A DNA stretch of 14,586 nt. It comes from DATKCA01 sp035544675 (lineage in GTDB: Bacteria; Acidobacteriota; Thermoanaerobaculia; Gp7-AA8). A program made the translations under genes and the position numbers. Location: contig DATKCA010000240.1 in the NCBI GenBank assembly GCA_035544675.1, positions 1 to 14,586 on the forward strand, given 5' to 3'. Positions within the stretch are counted from its first letter, which is position 1. Each line of letters begins with the position of its first letter. Below the pieces are notes generated by a model. That model was given only the letters and a program-made list of their open reading frames with translations, was not told where the DNA came from and searched no databases. Of this stretch, positions 1 through 6,289 are shown one piece after another.

Positions 1-62
1 AAGGGCTGATGGTGGTTGCCACGCAATCTCTGCGTCACTCGTCGTCGACGATGCCACCGCAT
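1..62 (-). CDS. Possible N-terminus of a gene running off the left edge
   Basis: On the minus strand an ATG at 62-60 follows a purine-rich Shine-Dalgarno-like run (AGGAGGAGG, complement of 65-73). The frame stays open to the window edge, giving about 20 residues that begin MRWHRRRRV and are strongly basic. It lies 74 bases downstream of the BMP lipoprotein gene on the same strand, so it could be the next gene of that transcript. The fragment is too short to assign a family. The ribosome-binding-site-like run is the only real support, and chance is a serious alternative. Confidence 0.25.
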   Translation of the reverse strand, partial: MRWHRRRRVTQRLRGNHHQP

Positions 63-136
63 CGCCTCCTCCTCGTTCCTTGATCTTGCATGGCAAGCAC
101 CATCAGCGCCACTACCGATTTCTCCGTTACAGGCCA

Positions 137-1108
137 CTAGAACCCGCGCGGCACTTTCAGCGCGCCGCTGCGGATCTCGCCTTCCAGACGCTCCACTTCG
201 GCGATCGTCTGCGGCGAGATCTCCGGCTTGAGGCGCTCGTTCCACACCAGGGACACCACCTGCTCGTTGATGCCAAGATATTGGACCCGCGGGACGAACT
301 TCCCGTCGCGGACCTGCGTGGCCATGCGGACGAACGCGCCGGGCACGTCCAGCACCGCCGAGGCGACGATCACGTCGGGGGCGATGTCGTTCTGGTTCTT
401 GTTCGAGCCGAAGCAGCGCACCTTCCGCTCCGAGCAGGCCTGGAAGACGCCGCGGCCGGCTTCGTTGGCCTGATGGAGGATGAAGTCCGCGCCCGCGTTG
501 ATCAGTGAGAGAGTGGCCAGCTTGGCCGCGCCGACGTCGTCGAAGTTGCCGGTGAAGACCTCGCGCACCTCGAACTTCGGATCGACCGACTGCGCTCCGG
601 CGCGAAAGGCCAGGAACGTCCCCTCGATCGACGGCAGCCGGATCCCCCCGATCACGCCCGCCCTTCCCGTCTTCGACTCCCGCGCCGCGATGACGCCGAG
701 AAGGTAGGTAACCTTCTCCAGCTCGAACACCATCGGCGATACGTTTGGCGCCACCGAGCTGCCGGATGTCGTGATGAAGATCGTATCGGGATACTGCTTT
801 CCCGCGGCCAGCGCCGCGTCCTGAAACTCGAAGCCGTGGCCGAACGCGAGGTCGAACCCGCGCGCGCCGAACGAGCGGAAGCCTACTTCAGACTCCGCCG
901 GGCTCTTCGTCTCCTGATGCGCCACCTCGGCTCCGAGCTCGCTCTTGATGCGCTGGAGGCCTTCGTACGCGATCGCGTTCCAGCCGTTGTCGTTGATCGA
1001 GCCGGGAGTGAGGAGGCCCACGCGCAGCGTGGTGCGCTGCTGCTGCGGCGCTTCACGCTGCTGGCACGCGGCCAGGAGAAGGATGGCCAGGAATGTGTAT
1101 CGTTTCAT
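137..1108 (-). CDS. BMP-family (Med/TmpC-like) substrate-binding lipoprotein
   Basis: A 323-residue exported lipoprotein. Residues 1-15 form a lipoprotein signal (MKRYTF, hydrophobic core, lipobox L-A-A-C with lipidated Cys15). The rest matches the basic membrane protein family (PF02608): a first strand VGLLTPGSINDNGWN, then TGRAGVIGGI, FTGNFDD, GADFILHQ and CFGSNKNQ segments in the usual order. Known members bind nucleosides, purines or autoinducer-like ligands for ABC importers, so this is probably the periplasmic binding component of such an importer. No permease or ATPase gene is visible in the window; they could lie beyond the left edge. The ATG at 1108 is chosen because it gives an exact lipoprotein signal; the longer upstream open frame only shadows the opposite strand. 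No Shine-Dalgarno is seen, but a TAGAAT box sits 8 nt upstream. The ligand cannot be read from the sequence. Confidence 0.9.
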   Translation of the reverse strand: MKRYTFLAILLLAACQQREAPQQQRTTLRVGLLTPGSINDNGWNAIAYEGLQRIKSELGAEVAHQETKSPAESEVGFRSFGARGFDLAFGHGFEFQDAALAAGKQYPDTIFITTSGSSVAPNVSPMVFELEKVTYLLGVIAARESKTGRAGVIGGIRLPSIEGTFLAFRAGAQSVDPKFEVREVFTGNFDDVGAAKLATLSLINAGADFILHQANEAGRGVFQACSERKVRCFGSNKNQNDIAPDVIVASAVLDVPGAFVRMATQVRDGKFVPRVQYLGINEQVVSLVWNERLKPEISPQTIAEVERLEGEIRSGALKVPRGF

Positions 1109-1116
1109 CGTCGCGG

Positions 1117-1122
1117 ATTCTA
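1117..1122 (-). promoter_or_regulatory. Candidate -10 box for the BMP lipoprotein gene (near-leaderless)
   Basis: On the minus strand TAGAAT (5 of 6 to TATAAT) ends 8 nt before the ATG at 1108. Transcription usually starts about 7 nt after a -10 box, so the mRNA would begin within 0-2 nt of the start codon. There is no Shine-Dalgarno between box and ATG, which fits a leaderless transcript. No convincing -35 is seen. This is a motif-level inference. Confidence 0.4.
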
Positions 1123-1131
1123 CGCACGATT

Positions 1132-1174
1132 CGGTTTCCGGTTTCCGGTTACCGACCGGTTCGACCCGGTTACC
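1132..1174. repeat. CGGTT / GGTTACC repeats in a divergent intergenic region
   Basis: Five CGGTT copies start at 1132, 1139, 1146, 1157 and 1167. Two of them lie in the quasi-palindrome GGTTACC at 1147-1153 and 1168-1174, whose starts are 21 bp apart, close to two helical turns. An ACCGGT palindrome lies between them. The cluster fills the middle of the gap between the divergent BMP and small acidic protein genes. This arrangement would suit an operator for a dimeric regulator, but simple-repeat drift is an alternative. Confidence 0.5.
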
Positions 1175-1213
1175 CTCGTTTGTGATACACCACGGAGCGA
1201 CAAGGAGGCCGAC

Positions 1214-1411
1214 ATGGACGAGATCGATCGTGAGGACGACGGCGAAGAGTACGACGACGAGCAGATCGAGCAGATGATCATCGACAACGGGATCCTGCTG
1301 AACAGCCTCGCCGCGCTTCTGGTTCGAAAAGGGATCCTCAAGCAGGAAGAGATCGAATCGGAAATGGACCGGCTCTACGAGGAGATGGACAGCTACGACC
1401 AGAAGAGCTGA
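1214..1411 (+). CDS. Small acidic hypothetical protein (65 aa)
   Basis: A 65-residue soluble protein with an excellent Shine-Dalgarno (AAGGAGG, 1202-1208) ahead of ATG 1214. Residues 1-20 are almost all Asp and Glu (DREDDGEEYDDEQ). Residues 22-60 are predicted helix (IIDNGILLNSLAALLVRKG, then ILKQEEIESEMDRLYEEM). The phrase 'VRKGIL-KQEE' resembles the short 'KGIIT-EEE' helix-turn-helix found in SHOCT-like tails and many small adaptor proteins, but I do not recognise a family. No signal peptide or membrane segment is present. It is divergent from the BMP lipoprotein gene and 79 bp upstream of the first GWxTD gene in the same direction. The upstream extension of this reading frame is the shadow of the lipoprotein gene. 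Function unknown. Confidence 0.8.
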   Translation: MDEIDREDDGEEYDDEQIEQMIIDNGILLNSLAALLVRKGILKQEEIESEMDRLYEEMDSYDQKS

Positions 1412-1421
1412 CCGCTTTCCG

Positions 1422-1442
1422 CGGGGGAATAGCCATCCCCCG
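1422..1442 (+). other. Hairpin downstream of the small acidic protein gene
   Basis: A perfect 7-bp inverted repeat (CGGGGGA / TCCCCCG) with a 7-nt loop lies 10 nt after the stop codon. No T-run follows, so it is not a standard intrinsic terminator; it may be an mRNA 3' stabiliser or nothing. The rest of the 79-bp gap to the next gene shows only a weak AGGA before ATG 1491. Confidence 0.35.
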
Positions 1443-1490
1443 AACGTGTTTGCCCCGTGAGACATAGCGCCATCCACGAGGATCGACTCC

Positions 1491-3143
1491 ATGAACTTTC
1501 GTAGAACCGTTCTCATCGCTCTGGCGTCTCTCGTTGCCGTCAGCGCGTTTGCGCAGCTTTCCCCCGAATTTCGCGACTGGCCGAAGAGCCCGGCCGGCTA
1601 TCTTCTGACCGAGGAAGAGCAGACCCGCTGGAAGAACGTGAAGAGCGACGCGGATGCGCGCTCCTTCGAAGAGCTCTTCTGGGCGCGGCGCGATCCGACG
1701 CCGGGCACGCCGGTCAACGAGTTCCGCCAGGAGTTCGACAGCCGCGTGGAGTTCGCCGACCGGCAGTTCTCCGAAGGGCGGAAGAAGGGCTCGCTGACGG
1801 ATCGCGGCAAGCTGTACATCATGCTCGGACCTCCTACCCGGCCCATCCAACGCTCCGGCGCGGCGACCGGCGTGTCCACGCCGCGATCGACGGATAACGC
1901 CGCCAGGCAGATCTGGACCTACGAGCAGTCGAAGCTGACGCTGCCACTCGGCACGGTCGAAGCGCAGTTCAGCTTCACCGACCAGTTCGGAACGAACCAG
2001 TGGTCGTACGACCGCGGCGGACGCGTCGATGTGAATGGCCTCTACCGCGCCGCGGCACAGGCTTCCCTCTCGCAGCCGAACCTCACTGTGGCCCCCGGCG
2101 CGCAGCCGGCGCCGGCGCAGACGGTTCAGCTTCCGACCGCCCCTCCTCCGGCCGCCTCGCCGTTCGACGCCGGCGTGGTGAGGACAGAGTCGCTTCGCAC
2201 CGCCGTGACCGAGTTCAAGACCGCGAAGACGAATCCGTACAAGAGCGCCACGGTCACGTACACCGAGCTGCTTTCGCCCGCAGGCGACTACTTCGTTCCA
2301 GTGCAGCTCTACATCCCGAAGTCCGCCGGCCTCACCGCTGAATCGGTGACGACCTTCTTCGGCGTCGTCGAGGACGCCACAGGAAAGACCGTCGCGGAAT
2401 TCGAGGAGCCGGCCAAGCTGTCGGCTTCGAATGGCGATCTCTATTTCGACCGCTCGCTGAAGCTCACGCCCGGGACGTACCGGGCCACGTTCGGCCTGGC
2501 CGGCGCCGGCGGGATTCCGGTGGTGATGGCCATCGCGCCGATGGAACTGAAAGAGCTGTCGAAGGACGCCACCGCCCTCTCGCGGCTCGTGGTCTCCAAA
2601 GACGTGCACGAGACCGCCGAGGCGGCTGTGATCGGCGCGCCGTTCGCGTTCGGCCGCGTGAAGATCGTACCCAAGGGCGATCGCGTATTCACGAACAAGG
2701 ACGAGATCACGTACTTCGTCGAAGTAATCAACCCCGGCATTCGGGAGGTGGTCAAGGCAACCGATGTAGTCCGAACAACAACCAAACAGACCTCGGCCAC
2801 AACGAGTGAGAGCATCTCCGAACCGGCGCAAAAGACGGAAACTGTTCTGGAACCGCACCTTCAGGTGAAGCTCGAGCTTATTCAGGCGAGCACTGCCGGC
2901 AAACCGGGTCGTACGATCAGCGCACCGATCGCCGACGCCGCGGCGCTGCCGCTCAACGGGCAGCCTGGCCCAGGGCAGTACGCGATCCTCGCCGGCATCC
3001 CCCTCGGCCAGATGAAGAACCCGCTGCCGGCCGGCGACTACACGCTGCGCGTGAAGGTCTTCGACCAGGTCAAGAAGGAAAACTGGACCGTCGAACAGAA
3101 GCTGACGCTGGTCAACGCTCCGGCCACGACCGCCTCTCAGTAG
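1491..3143 (+). CDS. GWxTD domain-containing secreted protein (copy 1)
   Basis: A 550-residue exported protein. Residues 1-21 are a Sec signal (MNFRR, hydrophobic stretch, cleavage after AFA before QLS). Residues about 28-185 form a GWxTD domain, with the diagnostic FWARRDPTPGTPVNEFR at 63-79 and the name-giving motif at 100-104, read here as GSLTD with Trp replaced by Ser. A Pro/Ala-rich linker follows at about 195-225, and the rest looks like beta-sandwich domains. GWxTD proteins are common in Acidobacteriota and related phyla and have no established molecular function, so it is best called an envelope or secreted protein of unknown role. A second GWxTD gene follows 13 nt after this stop, and the two share a near-identical 38-nt block. 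The alternative long frame on the opposite strand is a shadow. Confidence 0.9.
   Translation: MNFRRTVLIALASLVAVSAFAQLSPEFRDWPKSPAGYLLTEEEQTRWKNVKSDADARSFEELFWARRDPTPGTPVNEFRQEFDSRVEFADRQFSEGRKKGSLTDRGKLYIMLGPPTRPIQRSGAATGVSTPRSTDNAARQIWTYEQSKLTLPLGTVEAQFSFTDQFGTNQWSYDRGGRVDVNGLYRAAAQASLSQPNLTVAPGAQPAPAQTVQLPTAPPPAASPFDAGVVRTESLRTAVTEFKTAKTNPYKSATVTYTELLSPAGDYFVPVQLYIPKSAGLTAESVTTFFGVVEDATGKTVAEFEEPAKLSASNGDLYFDRSLKLTPGTYRATFGLAGAGGIPVVMAIAPMELKELSKDATALSRLVVSKDVHETAEAAVIGAPFAFGRVKIVPKGDRVFTNKDEITYFVEVINPGIREVVKATDVVRTTTKQTSATTSESISEPAQKTETVLEPHLQVKLELIQASTAGKPGRTISAPIADAAALPLNGQPGPGQYAILAGIPLGQMKNPLPAGDYTLRVKVFDQVKKENWTVEQKLTLVNAPATTASQ
1674..1711 (+). repeat. 38-bp repeat shared with the second GWxTD gene, copy 1
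   Basis: Matches 3328-3365 at 37 of 38 bases (the mismatch is at 1685). It encodes LFWARRDPTPGTP, the family signature. The flanking DNA of the two genes diverges quickly, so similarity is confined to the motif. Confidence 0.8.
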
Positions 3144-3156
3144 AACTGGATCTTCC

Positions 3157-4317
3157 ATTCGACTCTTCGCCGCCTCCGCGATTCTCGCGTTCACCTCTGC
3201 GGTCTTCGCCGCGGAGGTGAACCACCTCGACTTCGGCAAGGGACCGATGCAGTGGTTGATGACGCGTGAGGAACAGCGCGCGTGGGGGAAGGTCAGGACT
3301 GCCGGGGAGGCGCGGGAGTTCGTCGATCTCTTCTGGGCCCGGCGCGATCCGACGCCGGGCACGCCCAGCAACGAGCTCCGCACCGAGATCGACTCCCGCG
3401 TCGCGTACGCCGACGCGCGGTTCAAGGAAGGCGACCTTCGCGGCGCGCTCACCGAACGCGGCCGCGTCCTCATCGTCCTCGGCTTTCCGAAGCACCTGTC
3501 CATGCAGGCGCAGACGCGCACCGCGCAGCTCATCGGGGGCCCCGACGGTGTGAACGCACTCGACCCGACGGGCGGCCGAGCCCTGGCCGCCCGTGACACG
3601 TGGGAGTACGACCACCGGCGGTCGGTGAAGTTCGGCATGCCGAAGATCGAGGTGGTCTTCGTCCACGATGGAATGAGCGACCGCGTTCGCCGCGATCCGC
3701 AGCGGACAGACTTCACGAGCGCCCTTCCGCGGGCGATCAACTCCTACATCGTCAACCCCGGCTTGACCGCCGCGCCGGAGTGGGCCGCTTCGCGGGCCTC
3801 GGGCCTCGTGCTTCAGGCCTCAGGGGAACGAACCTCAGGGGAACGAACGGATCTCCCGCAAGCAGCCACGGCTGCTGCACCTGCACCTGCACCTGCTTCT
3901 GCTCCTGAGGCCCGAGGCCCGAGGCCGGAGGCCCCCGTCAAGCCCGCCGGCGCCGGCCGTCTCACCCTCGTCCACGACGCGTTTCTCATCGATGCGCAGA
4001 GTGGCGCCGATCCGTTGGCGTCACTGACGAACGTGACGAAGTTCGGGCGCGAGGGTGAGCTTGGCTGGGCGGCCGAGTACTGCACCGGCGTGGCGGCGAC
4101 CGAGCTCGAGACGGTGACGGTGACGGTCAGAGTCATCGGTGAGGGCGTGACTTTCACCGCTCCCGCCGACGAGCTGGCTCCCGACTCGATCAGGGGATGG
4201 CCCGGCTGTCATGTCGTCCGCGGTGCGATCCCGCTTTCCGAGGTCGATCCCGGCAAATACACGCTGAGCGTTTCCATCCAGAGCTACAATCTGACCCGCG
4301 ATTTCCGGGTCGAGTAA
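3157..4317 (+). CDS. GWxTD domain-containing secreted protein (copy 2), probable ATT start
   Basis: A second, shorter GWxTD protein. From GTG 3217 it is 366 aa, but that start has no spaced Shine-Dalgarno and removes the signal peptide. The same frame upstream encodes a clean export signal (RLFAASAILAF, then SAVFA before AEV). The only near-cognate start ahead of it is ATT at 3157, giving 386 aa. I use 3157; a conventional gene caller would report 3217. In ATT numbering, the signature FWARRDPTPGTPSNELR begins at 59, and the GWxTD motif is degenerate, GALTE at 96-100. A low-complexity linker at about 213-262 (ASGERTSGERT, then PAPAPASAPEARGPRPEAP) is built from DNA repeats. A C-terminal beta-rich domain follows (about 265-386). 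The gene is 13 nt after GWxTD-1 and 4 nt before ribBA, so it is probably co-transcribed with both. The function of the family is unknown. Confidence 0.8.
   Translation: MRLFAASAILAFTSAVFAAEVNHLDFGKGPMQWLMTREEQRAWGKVRTAGEAREFVDLFWARRDPTPGTPSNELRTEIDSRVAYADARFKEGDLRGALTERGRVLIVLGFPKHLSMQAQTRTAQLIGGPDGVNALDPTGGRALAARDTWEYDHRRSVKFGMPKIEVVFVHDGMSDRVRRDPQRTDFTSALPRAINSYIVNPGLTAAPEWAASRASGLVLQASGERTSGERTDLPQAATAAAPAPAPASAPEARGPRPEAPVKPAGAGRLTLVHDAFLIDAQSGADPLASLTNVTKFGREGELGWAAEYCTGVAATELETVTVTVRVIGEGVTFTAPADELAPDSIRGWPGCHVVRGAIPLSEVDPGKYTLSVSIQSYNLTRDFRVE
3328..3365 (+). repeat. 38-bp repeat shared with the first GWxTD gene, copy 2
   Basis: Partner of 1674-1711, with one mismatch at 3339. It encodes the same LFWARRDPTPGTP motif with the same codons. 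Confidence 0.8.
3793..3926. repeat. Composite repeat cluster inside the GWxTD-2 linker
   Basis: Four pieces are visible. First, GGCCTCG-type tandem units at 3793-3808 with a related AGGCCTCAGG at 3816-3825. Second, two perfect 15-bp tandem copies (CCTCAGGGGAACGAA) at 3818-3832 and 3833-3847, encoding SGERT twice. Third, a CACCTG hexamer run around 3875-3895, encoding the Pro-Ala linker. Fourth, an inverted GGCCTCG block at 3904-3926. The first and last blocks are inverted relative to each other. The 23 nt at 3904-3926 are the exact reverse complement of 11693-11715. All pieces are in frame and encode an unstructured linker. Confidence 0.8.
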
Positions 4318-4321
4318 GCCG

Positions 4322-5524
4322 ATGCCATTTGCGAACGTTCAGGAAGCAGCAGAGATCTACCGCCGCGGGGAGCTCGTCATCATCGTGGATGACGAGGACC
4401 GCGAGAACGAGGGGGACCTCTGTCTGGCCGCGGAGAGGGTGACGCCGGAGGCGATCAACTTCATGGCCACGCACGGCCGCGGGCTGGTCTGCCTGGCCCT
4501 CACCGAGGATCGCTGCCGCGAGCTCGATCTGCCGCTCATGGTGGAGACCAACACATCGAACTACGGCACCGCATTCACGGTGTCGATCGAGGCGCGCGGG
4601 CGCGTCACGACGGGAATCTCGGCGCGCGACCGTTGCGAGACCGTGCGCGTGGCCATCGATCCGAAGTCGCGTCCTTCCGACCTGCTGCGTCCCGGACACG
4701 TGTTTCCGCTTCGCGCGAAGAAGGGCGGCGTCCTCAAGCGCGCCGGCCAGACCGAGGCATCGGTCGATCTCGCATCCATTGCCGGGATGACCGAGGCGGC
4801 GGTGATCTGCGAGATCATGAACCAGGATGGGACGATGGCCCGGCTGCCGGACCTGCGCGAGTTCGCCATCCGCCACGGCCTGAAGATCATCTCCGTGGCC
4901 GACATCATCAAATACAGGATGCAGACAGAGAAGCATGTGCACTGCCTCGCTTCCCCTCTGCTGCCGACCGCGCACGGCGACTTCCACGTCCACGCCTACC
5001 AGAGCGACATCACCGGCGAGGAGCACGTCGCGCTGGTCATGGGTGAGATCGCGGAGACGGACGAAGTGCTGGTCCGGGTGCACTCATCGTGTCTGACCGG
5101 CGACGTATTTCACTCCAACCGCTGCGACTGCGGCGATCAGCTGGAGCGGTCGTTCGAGCTGATCGCGAGCGAGAAAAAGGGCGTGATCCTCTATCTGCTG
5201 CAGGAGGGGAGAGGGATCGGTCTGATCAACAAGCTCAAGGCTTACGAGTTCCAGGACCAGGGCCACGACACCATCGAGGCGAATGCGAAGCTCGGATTCG
5301 CGCCCGACATCCGTGACTACGGCACCGGCTCCCAGATCCTGCGCGACCTGGGCGTCCGCAGGATCCGGCTGATGACGAACAATCCGGCGAAATACGTCGC
5401 CATCGAGGGATTCGGCCTGCAGATCGTGGAGCGGGTTCCGCTGGAGATCGCGCCCTCGATCACGACCCGGAAGTACCTCGAGGCGAAGAAGAACAAGCTG
5501 GGGCACATCCTGGAATTGGTCTGA
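4322..5524 (+). CDS. ribBA: Bifunctional DHBP synthase / GTP cyclohydrolase II
   Basis: A 400-residue cytoplasmic enzyme catalysing both first committed steps of riboflavin synthesis: ribulose 5-phosphate to 3,4-dihydroxy-2-butanone 4-phosphate, and GTP opening to a diaminopyrimidine. The N-terminal RibB domain (about 1-200) has the acidic loop DDEDRENEG at 23-31, PGHVFPL at 124-130 and CEIMNQDGTMAR at 163-174. The C-terminal RibA domain (about 205-400) has the zinc cysteines C257, C268 and C270 (SSCLTGD, then RCDCGDQL), LQEGRGIGL at 293-301 and TNNPAK at 352-357. The oddity is Q143 in AGQTEA, where E. coli RibB has the metal ligand H153. Length is normal for RibBA. The start lies 4 nt after the GWxTD-2 stop with only a weak GAG ahead, suggesting translational coupling. 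No FMN riboswitch is visible, which fits expression from an upstream promoter. Confidence 0.95.
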   Translation: MPFANVQEAAEIYRRGELVIIVDDEDRENEGDLCLAAERVTPEAINFMATHGRGLVCLALTEDRCRELDLPLMVETNTSNYGTAFTVSIEARGRVTTGISARDRCETVRVAIDPKSRPSDLLRPGHVFPLRAKKGGVLKRAGQTEASVDLASIAGMTEAAVICEIMNQDGTMARLPDLREFAIRHGLKIISVADIIKYRMQTEKHVHCLASPLLPTAHGDFHVHAYQSDITGEEHVALVMGEIAETDEVLVRVHSSCLTGDVFHSNRCDCGDQLERSFELIASEKKGVILYLLQEGRGIGLINKLKAYEFQDQGHDTIEANAKLGFAPDIRDYGTGSQILRDLGVRRIRLMTNNPAKYVAIEGFGLQIVERVPLEIAPSITTRKYLEAKKNKLGHILELV

Positions 5525-5559
5525 GCGGCGCCGCGGTGGGACCCCTCGCGCGCGGCCGG

Positions 5560-5568
5560 TGATATAAG
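5560..5568 (+). promoter_or_regulatory. Extended -10 promoter for the dioxygenase gene (near-leaderless)
   Basis: TGATATAAG is an extended -10 element (TG, one base, TATAAG with 5 of 6 consensus). It ends 9 nt before ATG 5578, placing the expected start of transcription about 2-3 nt ahead of the ATG. There is no -35 match and no Shine-Dalgarno in the 53-bp gap, consistent with an extended -10, leaderless arrangement. A 10-bp GC palindrome at 5525-5534 follows the ribBA stop but lacks a T-run. Confidence 0.55.
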
Positions 5569-5577
5569 ACGCGCCGC

Positions 5578-6282
5578 ATGTCAGCCCATACCGGTCCCAT
5601 CCTGGAAGGCAAGGGAAGCACAGACTACGAGCGCTACGTGCGGGTTCCCGAGCTGCTCGGGCTGCAGAAGCCCGTCGATCAGCTGGTCAATCCGGAAGAA
5701 GCGTTGTTCCAGGTGACGCATCAGGCCGCGGAGCTCTGGCTGAAGCAGATCGACTACGAGCTCTCCCGGGTGGTCGCCCACATCGACGCGGACGAGCTCC
5801 ACCTGGCGGCCGACCTGCTCGGCCGCGGGCGGCTCATCCTCGACCTGCTGCGCGAGCAGATCGTGATCCTGGAGACGATGGCCCCGGCCGACTACCACGT
5901 GATCCGCACCAGCTCACTGGGGCGGGGGAGCGGGCAGGAGTCGCCGGGGTTCAGCCGCCTGCTGGAGGCGGGGAAGCTGATCCAGCCGCATTTCCAGGCG
6001 CTGCTGGAGAGGAGGGGGCTGACGATCCTGGAGATCGAGCGGAGCCCGCGTGAGCACTACGGCCTGTTCCGCCTGGTGCAGGGAATGCTCGACTACGACG
6101 AGGCCTTTCTCAAATGGCGCTACACGCACATGCGGCTGGCCTTCCGGATCATCGGGTCGAAAGTGCTGTCTCTGAAGGGTGTGCCGGCCGCGCAGCTCGA
6201 TGCCGGGACGCGCGAACCGCTCTTTCCCGAGTTGTGGGAGTCGATCAGCGCTCTCACGGCGGAGTTCAAACCGACGTATTGA
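5578..6282 (+). CDS. Tryptophan 2,3-dioxygenase family haem protein, divergent and short
   Basis: A 234-residue all-helical protein of the TDO superfamily, shorter than typical TDO (about 270-290 aa in bacteria from general knowledge). Family marks: TDYERYVRVPELLGLQ at 15-30; FQVTHQAAELWLKQ at 44-57 with distal His H48; LETM at 98-101 and R110 (equivalent to the substrate-carboxylate Arg); and WRYTH at 180-184 with H184 in the proximal haem-ligand position. The GTGGSSG loop that normally follows RIIGxK and contacts the tryptophan amino acid group is absent, replaced by VLSLKGVPAAQLDAG. The central segment LGRGSGQESPGF also differs from the canonical xSGFQSxQFR. Haem binding is likely, but L-tryptophan to N-formylkynurenine activity is uncertain. 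A related TDO-like subfamily includes oxygenases of modified indoles. No other kynurenine-pathway gene is nearby. Confidence 0.8.
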   Translation: MSAHTGPILEGKGSTDYERYVRVPELLGLQKPVDQLVNPEEALFQVTHQAAELWLKQIDYELSRVVAHIDADELHLAADLLGRGRLILDLLREQIVILETMAPADYHVIRTSSLGRGSGQESPGFSRLLEAGKLIQPHFQALLERRGLTILEIERSPREHYGLFRLVQGMLDYDEAFLKWRYTHMRLAFRIIGSKVLSLKGVPAAQLDAGTREPLFPELWESISALTAEFKPTY

Positions 6283-6289
6283 CCATCCG

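Noticed and set aside
1160..1189. TTCGAC / TGATAC as a promoter for the small acidic protein
   Set aside because: Both boxes match consensus poorly and the spacing choice was arbitrary.
1109..1516. N-terminal extension of the BMP lipoprotein frame (136 extra residues)
   Set aside because: It runs antisense through the small acidic protein gene, and the lipoprotein signal begins exactly at the ATG at 1108.
3112..3666. 184-aa minus-strand open frame
   Set aside because: Shadow of the second GWxTD gene, with low-complexity basic/acidic composition and no ribosome site.
1338..3740. 800-aa open frame on the minus strand
   Set aside because: Arg/Gly/Asp-rich composition without domains, lying opposite two clear GWxTD genes; an antisense shadow typical of GC-rich DNA.
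3793..3926. CRISPR-like or attachment-site interpretation of the GWxTD-2 linker repeats
   Set aside because: Repeats are short, in frame, uneven in spacing and without spacers; no cas or integrase genes are present.
4190..5083. 297-aa minus-strand open frame
   Set aside because: Lies opposite ribBA, whose motifs are unambiguous.
5525..5534. 10-bp GC palindrome after ribBA as a terminator
   Set aside because: No loop and no T-run; palindromes of this type arise easily in such GC-rich DNA.
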